From Defluviibacillus sp043739385 (lineage in GTDB: Bacteria; Pseudomonadota; Gammaproteobacteria; Burkholderiales; Burkholderiaceae_C): 6,357 nucleotides of DNA. Location: NCBI GenBank assembly GCA_043739385.1, contig JAYUED010000047.1, positions 1 through 6,357 of the forward strand. Direction: 5' to 3'. Position numbers and translations under genes: made by a program. Each line of letters starts with the position of its first letter. Within the stretch, counting starts at the first letter, position 1. The notes below the pieces were generated by a model. It searched no databases. It was not told the DNA's origin and saw only the letters and a program-made list of their open reading frames with translations. Below, piece by piece: positions 1 through 6,085 of the stretch.

Positions 1-1
1 C

Positions 2-202
2 GCCATGGGTTACTGCGGTGCCGGCGTGGGCACGGCCAGCTACTTTGGCATGCGGGTCGGCCAGCAGGTGCTGGGCCTGCCGGACGGCCGCACCGCGCTT
101 GATGGCCTGGCCTTCCAGACGCGCCCGTTCTACACCGGCAACCCCTGGTTCCTGGCGCCCTCGGTGGCGTATTACCGCTGGCGCGATAGTCGGCCGGTTT
201 GA
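2..202 (+). CDS. FAD-dependent oxidoreductase (DAO family), C-terminal end only
   Basis: The reading frame is open from the left window edge and ends at TGA 200-202, so only the last 66 residues are present. The segment GYCGAGVGTASYFG is the late glycine-rich stretch of DAO-type amino acid or amine oxidoreductases, where the C-terminal part of the FAD-binding domain closes over the flavin. It is followed by the typical ending with NPWFLAPSVAYYRWRDS. Such enzymes oxidise an amine or amino acid with FAD as cofactor; the substrate cannot be told from this fragment. The ATG at 5 is internal to the gene and not its start. Base composition is very GC-rich with G/C third positions, like the arsR side and unlike the two genes that follow. 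The gene is convergent with the NACHT-like gene, with only 27 bases between the two stop codons and no convincing terminator. Confidence 0.85.
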   Translation, partial: AMGYCGAGVGTASYFGMRVGQQVLGLPDGRTALDGLAFQTRPFYTGNPWFLAPSVAYYRWRDSRPV

Positions 203-229
203 GTGTGCGACGTGGCTCTTGAGAAAAGT

Positions 230-3200
230 CTATTTTTTTGAACAATCGACAATAAGCACCGCGATCTTATGCCGCAACTCTTCCGGCAGAGTGGCGGCCA
301 ACCGCTGCTGCAACTCCTTAGGTGTTTTTGGCTTTTGGCCGCCATCACTCGGGGCTGCTTTCAAGTTACCCGTGAACCAGAAGACCAGGAAGATTCCATA
401 TCCATCGCTCGCAGTCTCCCTACTGTATTTGCCAACCAATTGCTCGCGGATGGCGTTCCAAACTTGAGGGTGCCATTCACATTTGATTTCAATCGGAATC
501 TGGTAAGGCGAAGACATCACTTTAACGTCCGCCCGTTTCTCATCTGCGTAGCGACCTTCGGGCTCCGCCAACACGCTTAAGGGGGCGAGACGTACCTTTA
601 AGTCGGACAACAGCGTGTCGCGGCATTCGTCCTCCAACCTGGGGTTATCAGCCGCCCAGTATTGGCGATAGTCATTGGTGTTGCCGTGCCGAATTTCACG
701 AACAAGTTGCGTTAGATGATCGACCGTAAGAGCCCAAAGATCGGCAGCGCTGGCGGGTTTTAGGTTCGCCAGGGTGGCGCAAACTTGCGCCACTGACGCG
801 GGTTTGAACAGAGCTTTTCGTTTTGTAGTGCGCTGGTCGTAAAGCGCGCGCCGGATGGCGTCTTCCCAGTGCTTCAAGTTCTGAAGCTGCAGCAGCGCTG
901 TTAGTGCTTTTGTGGCATCGTTGTCCGGGTTGCCCGCTAGCCCTGAAATGAGTCCCTCAACGAAGCGTCCCATCTCCATTTCTTGGGCCACTGGACCCGA
1001 CCGCATCGGCCATTTGGGACTGGAGCTTGGCCCCAATAACTCGATCAAGAATTCCTGGGCTGCGATGGGTAGGGCAACATGCAGATTGCCTCTCTCTTGC
1101 CGCTCATTGATCATTGCGAAAACGTGAGCGGCTCGAGCCTGTGTCTTCTGCACAAAAGTTTTGGCGCGGTCCAGATACAGATCGGGAGCCAATTGCATGC
1201 CGGCCGTTAGCCAATAAACCCGTTGTGCAACATCCATAAGCTTGACGCCCAATTTCTCAGCGACCAAATCGAACTGCGTGTTGCGGTCCAAGCGACCAAA
1301 CATTGCGACGATCAGCAGGCGTAGATTCTTAAGTTGTCCTTTGCTTGCTTTGATTGGAAACGCTCTGATGAGCACGGGTGTAATTTGCGTGGCAATTTTT
1401 GCGTAATCTCCATCGCGTGCCAGTGAGTACAAACCCTCCACATGCTCCGCTTTTGCGGCAATTTGCCTGCTTATCAGTTGCAGCAATACCTTCGTCAGGA
1501 CACCAGTGTGTGTGCCGAGCAAATGCTTGAACCATGCTGGCGCTTTTTGGTAGTTGTTTGTCAGATGAAATGCCGAAACTGATTCGATAATCGAGATCGG
1601 AAGGTCAAGTGCCAAAGATGGGTGGTCTCTGTAGCGCAGGTCCATAGCTGCCATGCACGGCGCAGAAAGGTTGTAGCGTTGGCTCTGTATGCTGAGGTCA
1701 ATTATTTCCTTCGCTGAGGGAAGATCAGTACGGAAAAGGCTTTGACGCAAACCTCTCAACGCAAGTTGGGCCCACACTTCGTTGTTGTCAAGCAACTCAA
1801 CCAGCCGGCTTTCCGGCGTCTTGTCGTTTGATCGCCGGAAGAAGTCGAGGTACGCATACGCCACCTGCACTAACGCACCCAAATGTGCTGGACCAGTCTC
1901 GAAACTTGGTAATGCTTTGCGAAAGAAATCGATCCTCTGCTGGGACTCATGCGCGACGTTTTTTTTACGCTTGATTTCGGAATCTATGTACTCCTGATCG
2001 GCCGATGGAGGCGGATACGGGCATGTCAAATAAGTCGCCGTCCAATCTGCGTCTCCAACGTGATCGGTGGACCATTTTTCAAGCATGCGAATCGCCGCAT
2101 CAGGTCCTTTTTCTTTTTCAATTTGTTGGAATGATTCCATCACCAATTGCCGTCGCATTTCGTCACTGACGACTGTTTCGGCCAAAGATAGATACCAAAA
2201 CGTGGCGTCATCCGGCGCTTGGGCAAAGTAGAGTTGAGCACGAATCTGCCACAGCCTATAGCCGCTATTTTGACTATCGTCGGCCTGCTTGCTCAGCCAA
2301 TGCTCGAACAGGTGCTTATATGCCGCAGGGTGATCTTTCAACCATTGGCTGAGCGCCGCTTTGTGTTCTTCTTCCAAATAGCTGTGGTAGTGGGGACCCA
2401 TGCCCAGCGAAAGCCATGCATAGAGTCGCGGTACTTCCGCTTGAGCGCCGTAATTTTCCACACAGCGCACCAGCAGCGCCCCCACAATCTCTGGCGAACC
2501 TAAATGGTCATGTTGATCGCTCAGCTGAAATCCTGTCGAAGTCAAGGCGTCGAGAAGAACGGGAACGTCTTGCAGCGAGGTTTTTGCCAAGTCGTGCCAA
2601 AACGTCCAATAGGCACCCAATAATTGATCCGACTTGGGCCTTCTGAAATACTTCCAAATTATTGTCGGCGAGAGGTGAGTAGGATAGAGCGCCTGTAGCA
2701 GCGATCCCAAGAGTTCATCCTCCAGATCCTCCACAGCGTCGTCTTGAATGTCGGTCAAAACCTGCGTAAGTGTTGACCAATCGGTGCTTGCTTCGCGCGT
2801 GTAGGCAATTAAGACGTTCAAAGCATCTGTTCGCAAGCTTGGCCAGTAGGTCTTGTCGCGAACAACCTGTTCCAACTCTGGCGTCAAACCCGGCATGGGA
2901 TGCCCATTTGCAACCGCGTCCAACACGCAATCGATCATTGCTAGGTGCGCTGGACTCCTGTCTGAAGAGCGGAGCCTCTCCCGAAAGTCCTCCATCATGT
3001 CTATCGTTGCCAACGCGCCAAAAGGTTTGCTTGCCCAGTTTTGACTACGGAAGTAGGCATAGCGCTTAGCTTCATCGTGTAGGGCACTAAGCACATGTAG
3101 TTTCTCGGCGTGGGTGAAGTTGTGCACATCACCGTTGAGCACCAAACCGAGGGGGTCGTGATCGATCAACTCTCGACGCAGGTCCGTTGGCGCGATTGCG

Positions 3201-4294
3201 GCCAACCAAGCGTGCAGGCCTCGCAGTGCTGGTACTACACCGGCATCCAGACCCAGCATCAACATCAGAGCCCGATTTGGCGGTAGACCATTGTGAAATC
3301 GGGAGATGAGGTATTGCGCACCTAGGTACTCCGCAACTGTTCTATGAATGGGAAAAAAATTGCGGCGGCCATTGCCTCGGAAGAGTCTGGTTTGCAGTGC
3401 GACTTGACAAGCTATCGGGTCAGGTGCCGTCCTGTCGCAAAGAAGTTCGGGTAATGGGACTGCGCCGGTTTTTGCATCGTGACTCTGCGAAGTTATCGAC
3501 TCACTGCCAGAAAGAAGCATGATGGCGCCCAAGTAGCCCGCAGCTTGGAGTACTTTGTCATGAGGCAGCGAGCTTAGGCGCTTCGCTGCAATGTGCTCAT
3601 CGTTGTGTTCTTTGACTAATTGAGCGCAAGCCATTTCATAAGTCTTGGTCTTGCTGTCTGGCCATCCACTTCCCGTGATTGCCATGGCCTTAACCAACAT
3701 CCGTAAGGTTTGAGGGTTATCAAGTAAACCTTCGAGATCCCGGTTCTCGGCCTCGTGAATGAATTTTTCCGCTTCAATTTCATCGGATCCCTGCCAGTGC
3801 GCGATTAGGGCCTTGGTTTGTGAAATGTCCAGAGGATCGAGGTGTAGCTCCAAAAAGCGGCCGTCCCCCAGCAGACGCTTTAGGGCGTCGCTGTCGGCGT
3901 TGCCGCGCCAATCGGCCTCTCGGCAGGAGATGCGAAACCGCGGTACACCCAGTTGTTGCAGTTTCGTGCGAATCTGCCCCAGGACCGTAAGTCCCGTTGC
4001 GTTGCCGGCAGCAATTTCGTCCAGTCCATCAATAAAGACTGGTGGACTCCAGCCCGATGGCAAGTCCAGTTCTACAAAATCGCGCGCGCGGATGTAATGA
4101 CCGCCTTCTGCCCTACTGAGCGCCTCGAATGCGTCTGATTTGCCCGCACCTGGGTCGGCGAGCAACACCCATGCATGTACTTCGCGGTAATAGCTAAGGG
4201 GCTCAGTATTTGCAAGGGAATCGTCTTCTGAGCGCGCCCGAGCGTACCGCTTGAGTGGCAGGCGATCTTGTGAAGAGTTCGTTTCAGAATTCAT
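230..4294 (-). CDS. NACHT/STAND-like NTPase with long helical region and C-terminal PD-(D/E)xK nuclease-like domain
   Basis: Predicted 1354 residues, cytoplasmic, with no signal peptide or membrane segment seen. Motifs in order: Walker A ADPGAGKS (46-53), Walker B VFIDGLDE (86-93) of the NACHT DGLDE type, a sensor-like strand RISCREADW (121-129), LDNPQTL (191-197), and HRTVAEYLGAQYL (317-329), the H..(S/T).xEYLxAxYL motif of NACHT winged-helix regions. Residues of about 345-1200 show no repeat I can name but look helical, probably a solenoid. The C terminus fits a PD-(D/E)xK nuclease: E1223, D1256 in RADVKV, E1269-x-K1271 in IPIEIK, Q1285, then strand GYGIFLVFWF (1298-1307). I chose ATG 4294 because it overlaps the stop of the upstream gene; a TTG five codons earlier (4309) is also in frame. 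Known NLR-like antiphage proteins share the switch-plus-effector plan, so a phage-sensing nuclease is likely but inferred. Confidence 0.82.
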   Translation of the reverse strand: MNSETNSSQDRLPLKRYARARSEDDSLANTEPLSYYREVHAWVLLADPGAGKSDAFEALSRAEGGHYIRARDFVELDLPSGWSPPVFIDGLDEIAAGNATGLTVLGQIRTKLQQLGVPRFRISCREADWRGNADSDALKRLLGDGRFLELHLDPLDISQTKALIAHWQGSDEIEAEKFIHEAENRDLEGLLDNPQTLRMLVKAMAITGSGWPDSKTKTYEMACAQLVKEHNDEHIAAKRLSSLPHDKVLQAAGYLGAIMLLSGSESITSQSHDAKTGAVPLPELLCDRTAPDPIACQVALQTRLFRGNGRRNFFPIHRTVAEYLGAQYLISRFHNGLPPNRALMLMLGLDAGVVPALRGLHAWLAAIAPTDLRRELIDHDPLGLVLNGDVHNFTHAEKLHVLSALHDEAKRYAYFRSQNWASKPFGALATIDMMEDFRERLRSSDRSPAHLAMIDCVLDAVANGHPMPGLTPELEQVVRDKTYWPSLRTDALNVLIAYTREASTDWSTLTQVLTDIQDDAVEDLEDELLGSLLQALYPTHLSPTIIWKYFRRPKSDQLLGAYWTFWHDLAKTSLQDVPVLLDALTSTGFQLSDQHDHLGSPEIVGALLVRCVENYGAQAEVPRLYAWLSLGMGPHYHSYLEEEHKAALSQWLKDHPAAYKHLFEHWLSKQADDSQNSGYRLWQIRAQLYFAQAPDDATFWYLSLAETVVSDEMRRQLVMESFQQIEKEKGPDAAIRMLEKWSTDHVGDADWTATYLTCPYPPPSADQEYIDSEIKRKKNVAHESQQRIDFFRKALPSFETGPAHLGALVQVAYAYLDFFRRSNDKTPESRLVELLDNNEVWAQLALRGLRQSLFRTDLPSAKEIIDLSIQSQRYNLSAPCMAAMDLRYRDHPSLALDLPISIIESVSAFHLTNNYQKAPAWFKHLLGTHTGVLTKVLLQLISRQIAAKAEHVEGLYSLARDGDYAKIATQITPVLIRAFPIKASKGQLKNLRLLIVAMFGRLDRNTQFDLVAEKLGVKLMDVAQRVYWLTAGMQLAPDLYLDRAKTFVQKTQARAAHVFAMINERQERGNLHVALPIAAQEFLIELLGPSSSPKWPMRSGPVAQEMEMGRFVEGLISGLAGNPDNDATKALTALLQLQNLKHWEDAIRRALYDQRTTKRKALFKPASVAQVCATLANLKPASAADLWALTVDHLTQLVREIRHGNTNDYRQYWAADNPRLEDECRDTLLSDLKVRLAPLSVLAEPEGRYADEKRADVKVMSSPYQIPIEIKCEWHPQVWNAIREQLVGKYSRETASDGYGIFLVFWFTGNLKAAPSDGGQKPKTPKELQQRLAATLPEELRHKIAVLIVDCSKK
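4291..4294 (-). promoter_or_regulatory. ATGA stop/start overlap coupling the two genes
   Basis: On the minus strand the ATG of the NACHT-like gene (4294-4292) shares two bases with the TGA stop of the DUF4143 ATPase gene (4293-4291). No good Shine-Dalgarno sequence precedes it: only CGGA abuts the ATG, too close to serve well. Translation of the large protein is therefore probably by terminating ribosomes restarting in place, which ties its amount to that of the ATPase. Confidence 0.75.
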
Positions 4295-5553
4295 TCCGTG
4301 TCGAGCCAATGCGCCAGCGGATATGACAAAAACTCCGTGAGTGCGATGCCGCCAGTACCCACCAGCAACTGTTTGCTCGTCGGATGCTGTTTTGCAAACG
4401 CATCAAGGCCGTGTAGCTTGCCAGTTGACGAGCCGCTCTTCACCTCAATGGCAACAAGTCGTATGGCGTTGGAAATGACAAAGTCCACTTCGTGCGGGCT
4501 TTCACGCCAGTAACTTACCTCCTCGTTTGTGGTGCCTGTGTTGCAGAGATGTGCTCCTACGGTGCTTTCGACCAGACGCCCCCAATAGCTGCGGTCTGCT
4601 TGTGCTTGTACAAATGTGTACGGTGTTGCGCTCGACATCAGCGCGGCGTTGAGTACGTTGAATTTGGGGGCTGACGCACGGCGGCGAGCCACACCAACAT
4701 GATATTTCTGTAGCCCTGTCAGCAGGCCTGCGTTTCCCAGTAGATCAAGATATCCGGCCAAGGTGGTTTCGTTCCCTGCCTCCAGCATTTGCCCCTTGAC
4801 TTTGCCTAACGCGAGAATTTGACCTGAGTAGCTCGCTCCCAGTGCAAAAAGCTGCTTGAGAAGCGCGGGTTTGTCTACCCGGGTCATTTGAAGAATGTCG
4901 GTGTCGATGCTGGGTTGCACCAGACTCGCGAGTACATAGTTGCGCCAACGATCTTCTTCCCGTATCAGCGGCGCGCTACCCGGATAGCCGCCGAAATACA
5001 TGTACTCGTTGAGTGTGAGATCAAAAGCTTGGTGCATTTCAAGGAATGACCAATGGCTAACTCGAATCAGTTCGTAACGGCCCGCCAGGCTTTCTGCCAT
5101 GCCCTTTTGCATCAGCAGCGGTGAGCTGCCCAGCAGTACCACATGCATTTCCAAGCCTTGTGCGCGATCAGCATCCCATAGGCCCTTCACTGTTTCGGAC
5201 CAGCGCGCAATTTTCTGGATTTCGTCTACTACAAAGGCGAATGGCTGCTGCGGGTAGTTGAGCTTGAATGCGTTGAACTGCTGCCTTGCGTTTTGCCAAC
5301 TGCGTATCAGCCAAGCGGTATCTCGGCGAGAGCCGTCAACCTCGCCTGTGGACGCGATAGAGCTACCTTGAGCAAAGGGGCGGGACTCAATAGGCTGGTC
5401 AACCGCTAGAAAATAGTGTGCGCATTTCTCCAGCGCTTGACGTACCAAAGTGGTTTTACCAACCTGCCTTGGCCCGGCCACAATCGTGATGAACCGTGGT
5501 GGTTCTTCCAAGCGCTCACACAATGCCTGAACTTGACTTCGATAGAAGGGCAT
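4291..5553 (-). CDS. AAA_14/DUF4143 family ATPase
   Basis: A 420-residue protein, normal length for the family. An N-terminal AAA+ P-loop domain has Walker A GPRQVGKTT (27-35), Walker B FAFVVDEIQ (105-113), sensor 1 LLGSS (140-144) and the family motif LAGRY (156-160). A winged-helix-like segment lies at about 235-285 (SYSGQILALG to YLDLLGNAGLLTGL). The C terminus is the DUF4143 PD-(D/E)xK-like fold: E329, E355-V-D357 and E370-V-K372. The family is widespread in bacteria and archaea and its function is unsettled; the fold suggests DNA binding with or without cleavage. The start is sure: an in-frame TGA lies two codons upstream of ATG 5553 and the N terminus matches the family. There is no Shine-Dalgarno sequence; a perfect palindrome ends one base before the ATG. 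It is the first gene of the pair and overlaps the NACHT-like gene by ATGA. Autoregulation through its winged helix is my inference. Confidence 0.9.
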   Translation of the reverse strand: MPFYRSQVQALCERLEEPPRFITIVAGPRQVGKTTLVRQALEKCAHYFLAVDQPIESRPFAQGSSIASTGEVDGSRRDTAWLIRSWQNARQQFNAFKLNYPQQPFAFVVDEIQKIARWSETVKGLWDADRAQGLEMHVVLLGSSPLLMQKGMAESLAGRYELIRVSHWSFLEMHQAFDLTLNEYMYFGGYPGSAPLIREEDRWRNYVLASLVQPSIDTDILQMTRVDKPALLKQLFALGASYSGQILALGKVKGQMLEAGNETTLAGYLDLLGNAGLLTGLQKYHVGVARRRASAPKFNVLNAALMSSATPYTFVQAQADRSYWGRLVESTVGAHLCNTGTTNEEVSYWRESPHEVDFVISNAIRLVAIEVKSGSSTGKLHGLDAFAKQHPTSKQLLVGTGGIALTEFLSYPLAHWLDTE

Positions 5554-5554
5554 A

Positions 5555-5586
5555 AATCATACTGAGTAAATTTACTCAGTATGATT
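5555..5586. promoter_or_regulatory. Perfect 32-base palindrome, candidate operator of the two-gene unit
   Basis: Two 16-base arms meet without a spacer; the left arm is AATCATACTGAGTAAA and every one of the 16 pairs matches. The centre lies between 5570 and 5571. The site covers the proposed -10 element, the likely transcription start and the leader of the DUF4143 gene, ending one base before its ATG. This placement is that of a repressor operator for a dimeric protein. It has no GC-rich stem with a T-run, so it is not a terminator. The DUF4143 ATPase with its winged-helix segment is the natural candidate ligand, which is inference. Confidence 0.7.
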
Positions 5587-5609
5587 CCAGAGATGTAGAG
5601 ATATGTCAA
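5581..5609 (-). promoter_or_regulatory. Sigma70-type promoter for the DUF4143-NACHT unit
   Basis: On the minus strand an exact TTGACA lies at 5609-5604. After a 17-base spacer comes AATCAT at 5586-5581, matching four of six positions of TATAAT. Transcription would begin near 5574, in the middle of the 32-base palindrome, giving a leader of about 20 bases with no Shine-Dalgarno sequence. The -35 is strong by eye, the -10 moderate. Confidence 0.55.
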
Positions 5610-5654
5610 ATATGGGAATGCGACATAACATACTTGAAGCCGTTGTACTTTTTC

Positions 5655-5683
5655 TTGAAGTTATTCCATATTTCCATTAAAGT
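5655..5683 (+). promoter_or_regulatory. arsR: Candidate arsR promoter, possibly giving a leaderless mRNA
   Basis: TTGAAG at 5655-5660, a 17-base spacer and TAAAGT at 5678-5683 each match four of six consensus positions. The expected start is about 5690, which is the A of the arsR ATG, so the mRNA may be leaderless; this fits the absence of a well-spaced Shine-Dalgarno sequence. An alternative pairing is TTGTAC (5643-5648) with CATATT (5667-5672) at 18 bases, giving a leader of roughly 11 bases. Either way the ArsR dyad covers the -10. Confidence 0.4.
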
Positions 5684-5695
5684 GGAAATATGGAA
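5664..5695. promoter_or_regulatory. Inverted repeat over the arsR start codon, candidate ArsR operator
   Basis: Perfect 13-base arms TTCCATATTTCCA (5664-5676) and TGGAAATATGGAA (5683-5695) flank a six-base spacer. The right arm includes the arsR ATG (5690-5692). ArsR/SmtB repressors bind such AT-rich dyads at their own promoters and are released by metalloid binding, so this is the likely self-repression site. Binding here would block RNA polymerase at the -10 and the start. Confidence 0.7.
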
Positions 5696-6016
5696 GAAAA
5701 AACTGCCGTCAAATCCCTTGCTGCCCTGGCCCAGGGCATGCGCCTTCGTATTTTCCGCGCTCTGATCGGTTCTGCGCCGCAGGGGATGACGCCAGGCATT
5801 TTGTCCGCGACGCTGGATGTGCCCGCGTCTACGCTGTCGTTCCATCTCAAGGAGTTGATGCACGCGCACCTGGTTTCGCAGGAGCGTGACGGGCGCAGCC
5901 TTATCTACCGGGCCTCCATCGCGCAGATGAACGAGCTGATGGCCTACCTGACCGCGCATTGCTGCCACGGCGCGGCCTGCGAAATCGCGACCGTTCCCGG
6001 TTGTAGCAATGGCTGA
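5690..6016 (+). CDS. arsR: ArsR/SmtB family arsenic-responsive repressor
   Basis: A 108-residue winged-helix repressor of normal length. The N terminus (KSLAALAQGMRLRIFRAL, 8-25) is the first helix pair, the recognition helix region is PASTLSFHLKEL (45-56), and QERDGRSLIYRAS (64-76) is the beta wing. The classical alpha3 ELCVC arsenite site is absent. Instead Cys91, Cys92 and Cys97 lie near the C terminus (AHCCHGAACEIA), with Cys105 beyond; this resembles the C-terminal cysteine triad of the Acidithiobacillus ferrooxidans type of ArsR, which binds trivalent arsenic or antimony. It should repress itself and the following acr3 by binding the dyad on its start codon. ATG 5690 is the only start that keeps the first helix. 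It is divergent from the DUF4143 gene by 136 bases and lies 69 bases before acr3. Confidence 0.92.
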   Translation: MEEKTAVKSLAALAQGMRLRIFRALIGSAPQGMTPGILSATLDVPASTLSFHLKELMHAHLVSQERDGRSLIYRASIAQMNELMAYLTAHCCHGAACEIATVPGCSNG

Positions 6017-6038
6017 AGCCGGCGGCACGTTCGACCCC

Positions 6039-6071
6039 ATGAACACACCTCTGTCTTGCGCGCGCCGATAG
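6039..6071 (+). other. Ten-codon leader ORF, possible frameshifted former N terminus of acr3
   Basis: ATG 6039 opens MNTPLSCARR and stops at TAG 6069-6071, just before the acr3 start. The run GCGCGCGCC at 6058-6066 sits inside it. If one CG unit were removed, this ORF would read MNTPLSCAPIAPPLA straight into MSVFERYLTV of the exporter. Either the leader is a chance or coupling ORF, or a dinucleotide slip shortened the transporter by about 15 residues. A sequencing error is also possible. Confidence 0.35.
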
Positions 6072-6085
6072 CGCCGCCACTGGCC

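Larger units (their letters stand above)
203..5600. other. Candidate acquired two-gene islet between backbone genes (right limit approximate)
   Basis: Both minus-strand genes have mixed, often A/T-ending codons and AT-rich patches. One hand-counted 60-base line starting at 2101 is about 38% GC and lines at 1081 and 3361 are about 55-58%, against about 72% for the line at 6121 in the exporter gene. The pair sits neatly between an intact oxidoreductase end and an arsenic operon. I see no integrase, transposase, tRNA, or matching direct repeats at the edges, so the mechanism and exact limits of insertion are unknown. The right limit is a guess inside the AT-rich divergent gap. Confidence 0.5.

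Noticed and set aside
209..239. Possible terminator for the oxidoreductase gene: weak hairpin then seven T
   Set aside because: The best stem (CTCTT with AAAAG, 216-228) has a mismatch and only one G-C pair; the T-run is the two Lys codons at the end of the opposite gene.
18..467. A 149-residue plus-strand ORF at the left end
   Set aside because: It is out of frame over the oxidoreductase tail and then antisense to the nuclease-like end of the large gene; the product resembles no protein.
2715..3069. Several 60-100 residue ORFs inside the large gene on both strands
   Set aside because: All are shadows of the continuous reading frame of the NACHT-like protein, which shows motifs at both ends and no break.
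5555..5586. The 32-base palindrome as a bidirectional terminator
   Set aside because: The stem is AT-rich, has no trailing T-run, and lies between divergent promoters at the start of a gene and not at the end of one.
5406..5609. A 67-residue minus-strand ORF starting upstream of the DUF4143 ATG
   Set aside because: It overlaps the ATPase Walker A region in another frame and has no recognisable features.
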